A DNA stretch of 64,000 nucleotides from Thetidibacter halocola. Its GTDB lineage: Bacteria > Pseudomonadota > Alphaproteobacteria > Rhodobacterales > Rhodobacteraceae. The stretch lies in assembly GCF_018224955.1 (NCBI RefSeq), contig NZ_JAGTUU010000006.1:186001-250000 (forward strand), read 5' to 3'. The notes below the pieces were generated by a model. It worked only from the letters and a program-made list of their open reading frames with translations, did no database searches and had not been told where the DNA came from. Made by a program: the position numbers and the translations under genes. This document shows positions 19,593-29,608 of the stretch, piece after piece. The number at the start of each line of letters is the position of its first letter. Position 1 is the stretch's first letter.

Positions 19593-20627
19593 TCAGATGT
19601 TGACGGGTGTCACGATGTCGAACGGGAGCGTGCGCTGCAGTGTCGCCGTGGGCACGTCCTGATTGAGAACCTCGATCATCGTTTGTACCAGCATTTGCGA
19701 CGCTGCCTCGAGCGGGTGGCACAGGGCTGCGGTGATCAGCCCCTCGGACAAGCCTTTGCGGGTTTCCGGGCAGATGTCCCGGCAAACGAAGCTAATGCCT
19801 TGCCGCCGTTCCAAAGGCGCCTGCCTGAGCGCCCGCAGAACGCCCGAGATCCCGCCGCCGACCATCAGGATGCCGACAAGATCGTCCGTTGTTTCCAGAA
19901 GCTTCGTGACCATGCGAAAGGCTTCGTCGGCCTCTTCATTCGTCGGGCGGCTGTCCTCGACGCTCAGATGCGGCGCGTTTTCGCGGATATATGACCTCAG
20001 GCTCGCATCCGCGACGTCCTGGCATTGATAGCGGTGGTTCCCAAGAAACACCGCCACACGGCCCCGCTTGTGGGTCATTTCCGAGATCAGCCATGCGGCA
20101 GTGCGCCCCAGTTTCCAGTTGTCGGCACCGACATGGGCGGCCCGTTCGGGCGCGGATTGATCGGTGATGTAGCAAACTACCGGCGTGCCTTCTTCCCGCA
20201 GGGTCCGGATCGCCTGACCGATAAGCGGATGGTCGGCGGCGATGATCGCCACGGCATCGCATTCCCGGCCCAGGGCAAGCAACCGGTCCGCGATGTTCTC
20301 GGGCGTCAGCAAATCGACGAAATCCGTCAGCGGGTCGACAACTTCGTCGCGACGCGCGCGGCAGGCTGCCACGATATGCTTGTTGAACAGCTGATAGAGC
20401 TCGCGGCCCGATTTCTGGAGCAGAAATCCTAGTCTGTAATTCGGCGCCGCCTTGCGCAGGCGGTCCTCGATCGCGCCCACACCGTAGAAGCCGATCTTCT
20501 CGGCCGCGCTCTGAACGCGTTGCATCGTCGTGCCGCGTACGGGCGCATTGCCGCTCAGGATCCGGTTGACCGTGGATACCTACACTCCGGCTTCCTCTGC
20601 CAGATCCGCTATGGTGGGTCGCCGCAT
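19593..20627 (-). pseudogene. LacI-family regulator, amber codon in the DNA-binding domain
   Basis: Full frame runs from ATG 20627 (preceded by GGGAGGATAG) to the stop at 19593, 345 codons including the stop. The N-terminus MRRPTIADLAEEAGV is followed by TAG at codon 16 (20580-20582) and then VSTVNRILSG, the LacI helix-turn-helix. Family members have Ser at that point, so TCG-to-TAG is the simplest origin. The rest is an intact periplasmic-binding-protein-like effector domain. Translation could restart at the ATG at 20525 but would lack the DNA-binding domain. It is divergent from the sugar transporter operon and was presumably its repressor. Confidence 0.88.
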
Positions 20628-20784
20628 CGCCTATCCTCCCAAGATCATGCCATTATGAATGACATTTTATTATATAAATCAAATATATAGTGTCTCTCCA
20701 AGCTTCATGAACGTCAAGCTTCCGGTAGACGCTTCTTCATCAAGAGGCTCGACCAGGGGGGGGGCGGGCATGGGAGGAAAGACC
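20628..20784. promoter_or_regulatory. AT-rich divergent promoter region with operator-like palindrome
   Basis: 157 nt between the divergent lacI and binding-protein genes. It is strikingly AT-rich from about 20640 to 20700 against a GC-rich background. At 20647-20665 lies the imperfect palindrome ATGCCATTATGAATGACAT (ATG-N-CATT-NNN-AATG-N-CAT), a good candidate LacI operator. TGACAT followed by TATATA-like hexamers at 20684-20689 may form part of the promoter. GGGAGGAAAG precedes the ATG at 20785. Confidence 0.6.
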
Positions 20785-21761
20785 ATGAAACTCAAGAACT
20801 GGCTGAAGACAGGCGTCGCGGCCTTCGGTCTCTCGTTTTCTGCTGGCGCCGTTGCCGCAGAGGCGCGAATATCTTCGTGGTGGGCGGCAAACCCGACGAG
20901 CCGTTCTGGTCGATCGTCAAGCGTGGCGCCGAGGATGCCGGTATCGTGGCACAGGCGCAGGGCGGCTCTGTCACCTGGCTCGGCCCGCAGAACTAAGATA
21001 ATCTGGTCGTGGACGCCGCCGAACTGATCCGTCAGGCCATCGATCAAGGTGCCGACGCCATTGTCGGTCCGGACTGGGTTCCAGAGGCGATGGACCCGGC
21101 CTTCGAGGCCGTCGTCGCCGCGAATATCCCGCTGATCATCTACAACGCCGGCGGCATCGACGCGGCAGACCGGCTGGGCGCCATGAACTAAATCGGCTCG
21201 GACGACAACGAAGCCGGCAAGGCGGCGGGCAAGTACCTTGCCGATAAGGGTCAGAACAGCGGTATCTGCGTCAACACCCTTCCCGGCTCCGCAAACATCG
21301 AGGCGTTCTGTGCAGGTTTCGTCGCCGGAATGACCGAGGCGGGCGGCGCGGCTGAAGTCCTGCCACTGCCGGCATCGTCATTCGGTTCGCAGACGGCGGT
21401 GGCCCAGGCGGTCCGCGCGCACCTGCTTCAGAATCCCGGGATCAACGGGGTCTTCACCGTCAGCGATGTCGACGCAAACGCCGCGATTTCCGGCATCCAG
21501 CAATCCGGCAAGATGGGTCAGGTCGCGGTTTGCGGCATCAACTTCAACGAGACCATCCTCGAAAACATCAAGAGCGGCACGCAGGCCTGCGCCATCGACC
21601 AGCAGGGCTACATGCAGGGCTTCCTCGCCGTCTCGATCCTGAACGCCAACGTCAACTACGGGCTGACCGTGCCGACGCGCGAAATCCTGACCGGCCTCGG
21701 CTTCGTCGACGCATCCAATGTCGATCAGGTGATCTCGGGCGTCGCCCAGGGCACACGCTGA
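20785..21761 (+). pseudogene. sugar ABC transporter periplasmic binding protein, three lesions
   Basis: Starts MKLKNWLKTG with a Sec signal ending near AVAA-E26. A one-base loss near 20860-20866 (GAGGGC to GAGGC) shifts the frame. In the restored frame a type I sugar-binding protein continues (NIFVVGGKPDEPFW, GADAIVGPDWVPEAM). In that frame there are two TAA codons, at 20994-20996 (expected QNYDNL) and 21189-21191 (expected MNYIGSD). Both are explained by TAC-to-TAA. The C-terminal half (VFTVSDVDANAAI, CAIDQQGYMQGFLA) is open to 21761. This would be the substrate receptor of the adjacent transporter, probably for inositol or a related polyol. Confidence 0.9.
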
Positions 21762-21880
21762 GCATAAGCTGAACCTGTCGCAAACGCGCAAGGCCGCCCG
21801 GCCATGACTGCCGGGCGGTCGACAGGGAAGATGTGCCGCGTGGCGGCCCTTGCCAAGTCACACTCCAGGGAGGAGACACC

Positions 21881-22899
21881 ATGGCCTCGACACCTCGAAC
21901 AGACCTCGGCACCGGCGCATCGCCGCATACCGGCACTGGCTTCCTGACCGCCTTCAGGCGGCTCGCCCGGCCACCGGAGACCGGTTCGCTGCTCGGCATG
22001 TTGGCGGTCTACGTCTTCTTTCTGACTTTCGCAGGCAGGATCTTTGCCTCTGCCCCGGGCTTCGCGAGCTGGCTGAACGTGGCCGCCGAAATCGGCATTG
22101 TCGCTTTGCCCATCGGCCTGCTGATGATCGCGGGTCATCTCGACCTGTCGATCGGGGCGGTCATCCCGGCGGCATCGCTGACGGTTGTCATCGTCTCGGG
22201 ACACTATGGCGCGCCGGATCTTGTGGGCATCGCAGCCGCCCTCGCCGTCGGTCTTCTCGTGGGCTACGTGAACGGGGTCTTCGTGGTGCGGACCGAGATC
22301 CCCTCGCTGATCGTGACCATCGGCATCATGTTCGCGGTGATGGGCCTGACGCTCGGTATCGCCGTGCTCCTGACCGGCTCGACCAGCACCTCGATCACGC
22401 CGAGCGCCGCGTCGAAGGCGATGCTCGGCCAGTTCGTCGGCGGGATGTTCCAGGTCACGATCTTCTGGTGGGCACTGTTCGCTGCCGTCTTTGCCTATGT
22501 CCTGCATGTCTCGCCATGGGGCAACTGGATCTACGCCCTTGACGGTGACAAGATCAGCGCCCGCAATGCCGGTATTCCGACCGAGCGGCTGACCATCGGC
22601 CTGTTCATGGCCTCGGGGTTTTGCGCGGCCTTCGAATCGCGGGTGGCCAGTCCTTCATCTTCAACTCGATCATGTGCGTAGTGATCGGCGGCGTGCTGCT
22701 GACCGGCGGGTTCAGATCGATCATCGGCGTGATCCTCGGCACCATTACCTTTTCCATCGTCAACCAGGGCATCTACTTTACCGGGTTCGACGCGAATCTG
22801 GGCTCGGTCTTCATCGGCGCCCTTCTCCTGATCGCCGTGCTGACGAACGACACGTTCCGGCAGATGGCGCTCTCCTACTCCACCAAGAAGAAGAGCTGA
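21881..22899 (+). pseudogene. sugar ABC transporter permease 1, internal deletion and frameshift
   Basis: Begins at ATG 21881 after GGGAGGAG. Multi-helix AraH/RbsC-type permease (IGIVALPIGLLMIAGHLDLSIGAV, FVVRTEIPSLIVTIG). After SGFCAAF near 22632 the frame is lost. Reading resumes in another frame with GGQSFIFNSIMCVVIGG and runs to 22899. Compared with permease 2, about 34-37 nt (some 12 residues around AILFNSAQ) are missing here, so this looks like a small deletion rather than a simple miscall. The translated product would stop at about 22680. Confidence 0.85.
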
Positions 22900-22909
22900 G
22901 GGCGGACCC

Positions 22910-23911
22910 ATGAACACTGCAATCCTTGCACCCCTGATGCGCCGTCCCGAAGCGGGCGCCATCCTGAGCCTGGTCGCCGTAGTCGCCTTCTTCGTGGTCT
23001 TCGGCGGCGTGAACCTCGGAACCATGCTTGGCGCGGCCAGCTGGGTGAACTTCGCGGCCAATCTCGGCATCGTCGCGCTGCCCATGGGCCTCCTGATGAT
23101 CTCGGGCGAGCTCAACATCTCGATCGGCGCGATGATCCCAGCGGGCTCCATGACCGTCGCCATCCTGTCGGGCTATCACGAACTGCCCATCGTCGTCGGC
23201 ATGGCGGGCGCGCTCGGACTTGGCGTGATCGTCGGCCTCGTGAACGGGTTCCTGAAGGTCCGCACCACGGTGCCGTCGCTGATCGTCACGCTGGGCACGC
23301 TGGTCGCAATGCAGGGCGTGGTCCTGTCGGCCTCGGTGCTGCTGACCGGCAATGCCAGCGTTGCCCTGGCCGCCGCGCCCGGCTGGGCCAAACGATCTTC
23401 GGCACGCTGATCGGCGGGTCGTGGCAGGTGATCATCCTCTGGTGGCTGGCGCTGACCGCCGTCTACTACGTGGTGATGCACCACACGCCGCTCGGCAACT
23501 GGATCTTCGCCATGGGCGGCGACAGGGTGAGCGCGCGCAACGCGGGCATCCCGACCGACCGTCTGACCATCGGCCTGTTCGTCCTGTCCGCCGTCAGCGC
23601 GACCTTCATCGGCATGTTGCGGCGCGATCCTGTTCAACTCGGCGCAGGTGTCCGGTGGCATGAACTACATCTTCAACGCCGTGGTCTGCGTGGTGGTCGG
23701 AGGCGTGCTTCTGACCGGCGGCTTCGGCTCGGAGCTGGGGATATTCTGCGGCACGCTGACCTTCGCGGTCGTCAGCCAGGGCATCTACTTCACCGACATC
23801 GACCGCAACCGGTCGAGCCTGATCATCGGCGTGATGCTGCTCTTGACCGTGTTGATGAACAACAATTTCCGCAAGCTGGCGCTGACCTATGCGCCGAAGA
23901 AAGCCAAGTGA
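22910..23911 (+). pseudogene. sugar ABC transporter permease 2, two compensating frameshifts
   Basis: Paralogue of permease 1, starting at ATG 22910, 10 nt after it. The first frame ends in TGA (23408-23410) after ...AAAPGWAKRSSAR. Continuing as GQTIFGTLIGGSWQVIILWW requires restoring one base near 23385. A second shift near 23615-23620 returns to the original frame, with AILFNSAQVSGGMNYIFNA continuing to 23911. The start and final frames agree, so about 230 nt are displaced. Two related permeases in one operon suggest a heterodimeric channel originally. Confidence 0.86.
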
Positions 23912-23921
23912 GGATAGACCG

Positions 23922-24674
23922 ATGATCGACAAGACCTCTGTTCAGGAACTGCGGAACGTCAACAAGTCCTTCGGGCCGATCGATGTTGTCCACGACATCT
24001 CGCTCAAGGTGAACGCGGGCGAAGTGCTATGCCTCCTCGGCGACAACGGCGCCGGCAAGTCCACCCTGATCAAGACGCTCGCCGGCGTGCACAAACCGAC
24101 CTCGGGCCAGATCTTCATGGATGGCGAAGAAATCAGCTTCGAGCGCCCGAAGGACGCGCAGGATCGCGGGATTTCGACGGTGCATCAGTTCGGCGGCACG
24201 TTCCCGCTGATGTCCATCGGGCGGTCCTTCTTTGTGGGCGTCGAGCCGACCAGGAAGATCGGACCCTTCAAGATCTTCGATCGAAAGACCGCAAACGAGA
24301 CGGCGGTGAAGGCGGTCCAGGCGATGGGCATCACGCGCATCGACAACGGCGACCGGCTGATCGGCGGCCTGTCGGGCGGCGAACGCCAGTCTCTGGCCAT
24401 TGCACGGTCCGTGCATTTCGGAGCGCGCGTGCTGATCCTCGACGAGCCGACTGCGGCGCTCGGCGTCAAGCAGGCCAGCCACGTCCTGCGCATCGTCCTC
24501 GAAGCGCGCAAGCGCGGTCTGGCGGTGATCGTCATCACCCACCAGGTCACGCATGCCATGGCGGTCGGAGATCACTTCGCGGTGCTGATCCGTGGTGCGC
24601 TCGCCAGCCTCGACATGGAGGTCGAAGGCTACATGGAAACCCACGAAGGCCACCCGCCGCCACCGACGCATTGA
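23922..24674 (+). CDS. sugar ABC transporter ATP-binding protein
   Basis: 250-aa single-ABC-domain ATPase that would energise the neighbouring permeases. Walker A is GDNGAGKST at residues 40-48, the signature is LSGGERQS near 149, Walker B is RVLILDEPTAA, and the H-loop is VIVITHQ. The Q-loop region TVHQFGGTFPLMS is slightly unusual. The C-terminus after DHFAVLIRGALA is short. The segment around the usual MAGG motif seems absent, as if about 25 codons had been lost in frame. Otherwise open. Without intact receptor or permeases it has no partner here. Confidence 0.87.
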   Translation: MIDKTSVQELRNVNKSFGPIDVVHDISLKVNAGEVLCLLGDNGAGKSTLIKTLAGVHKPTSGQIFMDGEEISFERPKDAQDRGISTVHQFGGTFPLMSIGRSFFVGVEPTRKIGPFKIFDRKTANETAVKAVQAMGITRIDNGDRLIGGLSGGERQSLAIARSVHFGARVLILDEPTAALGVKQASHVLRIVLEARKRGLAVIVITHQVTHAMAVGDHFAVLIRGALASLDMEVEGYMETHEGHPPPPTH

Positions 24675-24772
24675 CGGCGTCAGGCGCGCCGCATGCCCCG
24701 GCGGGACGCCCGCCAAACCATTCCTGAAACCAGACAATCCGGCTGCATCATCCGCGGCCAAGGGAGGATATT

Positions 24773-25672
24773 GTGAAAATCGCACTCGACCCCTTCATGC
24801 ACCGTCACCTCTCGCTCGAGGCTCTGCCGTCGAAAGTGGCCGAACTCGGCTACCAGTGGATCGAACTGAGCCCGCGCGCCGACTTTCTCGAATGGTTCAA
24901 GTCGCCGCGCGTCTTTCCTGACCGTATCAAGTCGTTCAGGAAGGCGCTGTCGGATTCCGGCGTCGGCGTCGCGACGCTGCTGCCGATGTATCGCTGGGCC
25001 AGCAACGACGAGGACGAGCGCAAGGCCACCGTCCGCCACTGGAAGCGCGCCATCGAGATCGCCGTCGAGTTGGGCGTCGACACGATGAACTCCGAATTCG
25101 ACCGGGGCCCGCACCCTGACAAGGGCACCTGCTATTGCTGTCACACTGGTTCGATGGTCAAGGCCTGCGAGGACGCATGGTGGCGTTCGATGGAGGAACT
25201 GGTGCCGGTCTTCGAGCGTTAGGGCATCAACCTGCATATAGAGCCGCACCCCGAGGACTGGGTCGAGACGCTGCAACCGTCTGTGGACCGGATCCGCACG
25301 GTGAACAGCCCGCGCGTCAAGTTCCTCTACTGCACGCCGCACACGTTCTATTTCGGCGATGACACGTTGGCGATGCTGAAGGAGTGCGCGGACGTTCTGG
25401 CCCATGTCCACATCGCCGACACGTTCAACCACAAGGCCAGCTCGGGCCTGCGCTACATCATCAACCCACCTGGTTCGACCGCGCGGGTGCACCAACACCT
25501 GAATATCGGTCAGGGCGAAGTGCCGTGGGACGATTTCTACCGCACGCTGGCCGAGATCGGCTTCGACGGCATCGTGACCGCCTGTGTCTTCGCCTGGGAG
25601 GAAAAGGCCGACGAGAGCGGCCTGTTCATGCGCGGCGAGATGCAACGCCTCATCGACAAACATTTCCAGTGA
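24773..25672 (+). pseudogene. sugar phosphate isomerase/epimerase, IolH-like, amber codon 150
   Basis: AP-endonuclease-2-type TIM barrel of 299 codons, starting at GTG 24773 behind AGGGAGG. It begins MKIALDPFMHRHLSLEAL and keeps barrel elements TMNSEFDRGP, IEPHPEDW and HVHIADTFNH. TAG at 25220-25222 (codon 150, context VFER-stop-GINLH) splits it. The downstream frame is open to 25672. In inositol loci, proteins of this type (IolH, IolE, IolI families) isomerise or dehydrate inososes; the exact reaction cannot be assigned. The ancestral residue is unknown: Glu (GAG), Tyr and Gln all fit. Confidence 0.85.
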
Positions 25673-25682
25673 GGGCCGCACC

Positions 25683-26708
25683 ATGTCTTTGAAAGTTGGA
25701 GTCATCGGCACGGGAATGATCGGCCAGGATCATATCCGCCGCCTGACCAAGGTCCTGTCCGGCGTCGAGGTGGTCGCCGTCAGCGACATCGACGAGGCGC
25801 GCGCCGCAGAAGTCGCGCCAGCAGGAGCGCAAGTCTTCGCCTCGGACAAGGACCTGATCCGGTGTGACGCCGTGGAGGCGATCGTCATCTGTTCCTGGGG
25901 CGCCGCCCACGAAGAGCAGCTTCTCGAATGCCTTGCCGTCGGCAAGCCGGTGTTCCGCGAGAAACCCATGGTGACGTCAGAGGCGGCGGCGCTCAAGGTC
26001 ATCGAGGCGGAGGTGACCTTTGACCGCCGTCTCGTGCAGGTTGGTTTCATGCGCCGCTTCGAAGCCGACTATCGCCGCCTCAAGGCGGTGATCGACGGCG
26101 CCACTCTGGGCGCACCGCTGATGTATCACTCGGTGCACCGCAACGCGTCGGTGCCAGAGGGGCTCTACACCTCCGAGATGCCGCTGAACGATACGCTGGT
26201 GCACGACGCCGACATTGCGCGCTGGCTGCTGTCGGATGAAATCACCGGTGTCGAGGTTCGGCTGCCCCGCCGCTCTCAGCAGGGCGGCGAATTGCGCGAC
26301 CCGCATTTCGTGCTGCTGCACATGGCGAGCGGCGCGCTGGTGGATGTCGAGATATCGGTCAGCATCACCTATGACTACGACATCCTCGGCGAAGTGAGCT
26401 GCGAGGCCGGCATCGCCGCGCTGCCGCACAGGCCAGCAACGGTCGTGACGGATGGTCACGGCATCCGGCAGGCGATCCCCGAGGATTGGCGCGAGCGCTT
26501 CATCGAGGCCTACGACCAGGAGTTCCGCGAATGGATTGCCGCCGCCGGAGAGGGCACCGCGACCGGCCCCTCGGCGTGGGATGGCTATGCCGCCACGTTG
26601 ACCGCCGACGCCGCCCTGCGCGCCGCGGCAAGTGGCGGGCTCGAGCGCATCAAGATGGTCGAAAAACCCGCGCTACACGGCGCCCCCTCCGCGCTCGCCG
26701 CGGAATGA
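25683..26708 (+). CDS. Gfo/Idh/MocA-family oxidoreductase, inositol dehydrogenase-like
   Basis: 341-aa NAD(P)-dependent dehydrogenase. The Rossmann motif is [17 protein letters not shown] at the N-terminus, the catalytic-lysine motif is EKPM, and the Asp/His pair sits in [15 protein letters not shown], as in inositol 2-dehydrogenases. In the operon it probably oxidises inositol or an isomer to an inosose. GAGG stands before ATG 25683. It shows no lesion, unlike the genes before it. Confidence 0.85.
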   Translation: MSLKVGVIGTGMIGQDHIRRLTKVLSGVEVVAVSDIDEARAAEVAPAGAQVFASDKDLIRCDAVEAIVICSWGAAHEEQLLECLAVGKPVFREKPMVTSEAAALKVIEAEVTFDRRLVQVGFMRRFEADYRRLKAVIDGATLGAPLMYHSVHRNASVPEGLYTSEMPLNDTLVHDADIARWLLSDEITGVEVRLPRRSQQGGELRDPHFVLLHMASGALVDVEISVSITYDYDILGEVSCEAGIAALPHRPATVVTDGHGIRQAIPEDWRERFIEAYDQEFREWIAAAGEGTATGPSAWDGYAATLTADAALRAAASGGLERIKMVEKPALHGAPSALAAE

Positions 26709-26730
26709 CCCCGCTATCGGAGAAAGACAC

Positions 26731-27672
26731 ATGAAACTCTCGATCTGTACCGATGTGATGGGCGATCTGTCCTTCACCGACATGCTGGACAAATGCGTCG
26801 ATCTCGGTGTCGAGGGCATCGAGATGACCGGCGGCGGCTGGTCGCCCGCGCCGCATTTTCGCGCTGAAATCCTGCTCGCCGACAAGGGCGAACTGAAGAA
26901 ACGGCTGAAGGAGATCGAGGCCCGCGGGCTGCAGATCGCAGCCCTCAACTGCTCGGCCAACCCGCTGGACCCGGGCGAAATGGGCAAGCGTCACCGCAAG
27001 GAGATGGAGGACACCATCCGCCTTGCCGGAGAGATCGGCATCAGGAAGATCGTCACCATGTCGGGCCTGCCCGAAGCGGCCCCCGGTGACATGGTCCCGA
27101 ACTGGCTGGTCTATACAAAGTCCTGGCCCGCCGAGATGCCCGAGCGCGACCGCTACCAATGGGAAGACCGGGCCTTTCCGCTCTGGCACGACCTCGTGAA
27201 ACTCGCGGACGAAGTCGGCGTCGAGAAGTACGCGCTGGAAAACTTCTCGGCGATGCTTGTCTGGAACCCCGAGACGTTGTTCCGGCTGCGCAACGAAGTG
27301 GGCGAGAAAGTCGGCATGAACCTCGACCCCAGCCACCTGATGTGGATGGGTGCGGACCCCATCGCCTCGGCACGCGCGCTTGGGGATGCCATCCACCACT
27401 GCCATGGCAAGGACACCCGCATCGAACGCGGCCGCGCCGACGTCGATGGCCTGCTCGAGACGCGCGAGGTGACCGACGTGAAGAACCGTACATGGAACTA
27501 CGTCGCGGTCGGCGCCGGGCACGACCTGCAATGGTGGAAGGAGTTTTTCTCGGTCGTCGGCATGTTCGGCTACGACGACTGGGTTTCGCTGGAAATGGAG
27601 GATTTCACCATGTCGACCGAGGCGGGCATCCGGTCGTCTATCGACGCGCTTCAGGCCACGATCATCCGCTGA
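26731..27672 (+). CDS. sugar phosphate isomerase/epimerase (TIM barrel)
   Basis: 313-aa xylose-isomerase-like TIM barrel. It opens MKLSICTDVMGDLSFTDMLD and carries metal-ligand-type motifs (GIEMTGGG, ALENFSAM, NLDPSHLMWMGADP, HCHGKDTR, SLEMEDFTM). It may perform an epimerase, isomerase or dehydratase step on an inosose intermediate. It does not look like canonical IolE, so the function is left open. ATG 26731 follows GGAG; the iolC start lies 13 nt after its stop. Confidence 0.85.
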   Translation: MKLSICTDVMGDLSFTDMLDKCVDLGVEGIEMTGGGWSPAPHFRAEILLADKGELKKRLKEIEARGLQIAALNCSANPLDPGEMGKRHRKEMEDTIRLAGEIGIRKIVTMSGLPEAAPGDMVPNWLVYTKSWPAEMPERDRYQWEDRAFPLWHDLVKLADEVGVEKYALENFSAMLVWNPETLFRLRNEVGEKVGMNLDPSHLMWMGADPIASARALGDAIHHCHGKDTRIERGRADVDGLLETREVTDVKNRTWNYVAVGAGHDLQWWKEFFSVVGMFGYDDWVSLEMEDFTMSTEAGIRSSIDALQATIIR

Positions 27673-27685
27673 GGGAGGGTACGAC

Positions 27686-29608
27686 ATGACCAAGACACTC
27701 GACGTGATCACCATAGGCCGCTCCTCGGTCGATCTGTACGGCGACCAGATCGGCGGACGGTTGGAGGACATGGGGTCCTTCTCGAAATACATCGGCGGAT
27801 CGCCCACCAACATCGCCTGCGGCACGGCGCGGCTGGGCCTGAAATCCGCAGTCATCACCGGCGTCGGCGACGAACACATGGGCCGCTTCATCATCGAGCA
27901 GCTCGCCCGCGAGGGCGTGAACACCGACGGCGTAAAGGTCGATCCGGACCGGCTGACGGCGCTCGTCTTGCTGGGCATCCGCGACCAGGCGCAGTTCCCG
28001 CTGATCTTCTATCGTTCGGATTGCGCCGATATGGGCCGGACCGAGGCCGATATCGACGAGGCGTTCATCCGCAGCGCCCACGCGGTCGTCGCCACGGGCA
28101 CACACCTGTCGCACCTGCAGGTCGAGGCGGCGACGCTGAAGGCGCTGAAGATCGCCCGCGACGAGGGGATGCAGACGGCGCTCGACATCGATTACCGTCC
28201 GAACCTCTGGGGCGTCGCAGGCCATGGCGAGGGTGAAAGCCGTTTCGTCGCCTCGGGCAAGGTCACGACCAAGCTGCAGGAAACCCTCCATTATTTCGAC
28301 CTCATCGTCGGCACGGAGGAAGAGTTCCACATCGCGGGCGGATCAACCGACACGATCGCGGCACTGCGCGCGGTCTCGGACGCGACGCTGGTCTGCAAGC
28401 GTGGTTCGAGGAGCGCCGCGGCCTTCGAAGGCGCTGTCCCCGACAGCCTCGACGACGGCCAGACCGGTCCCGGCTTTCCCATCGAGGTCTTCAACGTGCT
28501 GGGCGCTGGCGACGGCTTCATGTCCGGGCTGATCAAGGGCTGGCTCGATGGCGTGGACTGGCCCAAGGCCCTGAAATACGCCAATGCCTGCGGTGCCTTT
28601 GCCGTCTCGCGCCATGGCTGCACCCCGGCCTACCCAAGCTGGGCGGAATTACAGTTCTTCTTCGAACGCGGAATTGTGCGTCCGGACCTGAGAAACGACA
28701 CGGCGCTGGAACAGATCCACTGGGCCACGAACCGCTCCCGCAACCACAATGGCGGCGACTGGTCGACCATGCGGGTCTTTGCCTTCGATCACCGCCTGCA
28801 ACTGGAAGAGATGGACGGCTACCAGCCCGAGAAGGGCGGCCCCTTCAAGGAATTCTGCCTGAACGCCGCTCTCAGCGTTCAGGGCGGCAAACCCGGCTAC
28901 GGCATCCTCTGCGACAATCGGATCGGGCGTGACGCGCTTCACGCCGCCGCTGGCACCGGGCTCTGGATCGGGAGGCCGGCGGAATGGCCCGGATCGCGCC
29001 CGCTGATGCTGGAACCCGAGATCGGGCCGGACTTCGGCGGGCTGCGCGAATGGCCCTCCGATCACGTGGTCAAGTGTCTTTGCTTCTGCCATCCCGATGA
29101 CGATGCCTAGACGTGGGCCTCGCAGGAGGCGACGGTCATCCGGGTGTTCCACGCCGCGCGCCGCAACGGGCTGGAGTTCCTGCTCGAGGTCATCCCGTCC
29201 AAGGTCGCGCCCGTGGATGACGACACTACGCCGCGGATCATCCAGCGCTTCTACAACCTGGATGTTTGGCCCGACTGGTGGAAGCTGGAACCCTTCAAGA
29301 CCGGCGCCGCATGGCAAAAGTCCGTCGATGCGTTCGAAAGCAACGACATGCACACACGCGGAATCGTGGTTCTGGGCCTCGATGCGCCTGAAAAGGACCT
29401 GGCCGCGAGTTTCGCACTGACCGCCAAACAGCCGCTGGTTCGTGGCTTTGCCGTTGGTCGAACAATTTTCGGCCCGGCGGCGCGCGACTGGCTGTCGGGC
29501 AGGATCGGCGACGACGAGGCCGTGACCCGCATGGCGGACACGTATACGCGGCTCTGCCGCATCTGGGATGAGGCCCGCTTGGGCCTGAAAGAGGAGGTGG
29601 TCGCATGA
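27686..29608 (+). pseudogene. iolC: 5-dehydro-2-deoxygluconokinase IolC fused to DUF2090, amber codon 475
   Basis: 640-codon IolC-DUF2090 fusion. The PfkB kinase part occupies about residues 1-325 (IGGSPTNIACGTARLG, catalytic FNVLGAGDGFMSGL near 272). It is followed by the DUF2090 aldolase-like domain (MRVFAFDHRLQLEEM). TAG at 29108-29110 (context CHPDDDA-stop-TWASQ) truncates DUF2090 about one third in. The frame is then open to 29608. The kinase domain alone could still fold, so partial function is possible. The stop overlaps the iolD start (ATGA). Confidence 0.85.

Noticed and set aside
20580-29110. Stop-codon recoding (suppressor or pyrrolysine-type) in the inositol operon
   Set aside because: Frameshifts and a small deletion occur in the same genes, and genes outside the block show no internal TAA or TAG; decay or error explains everything.
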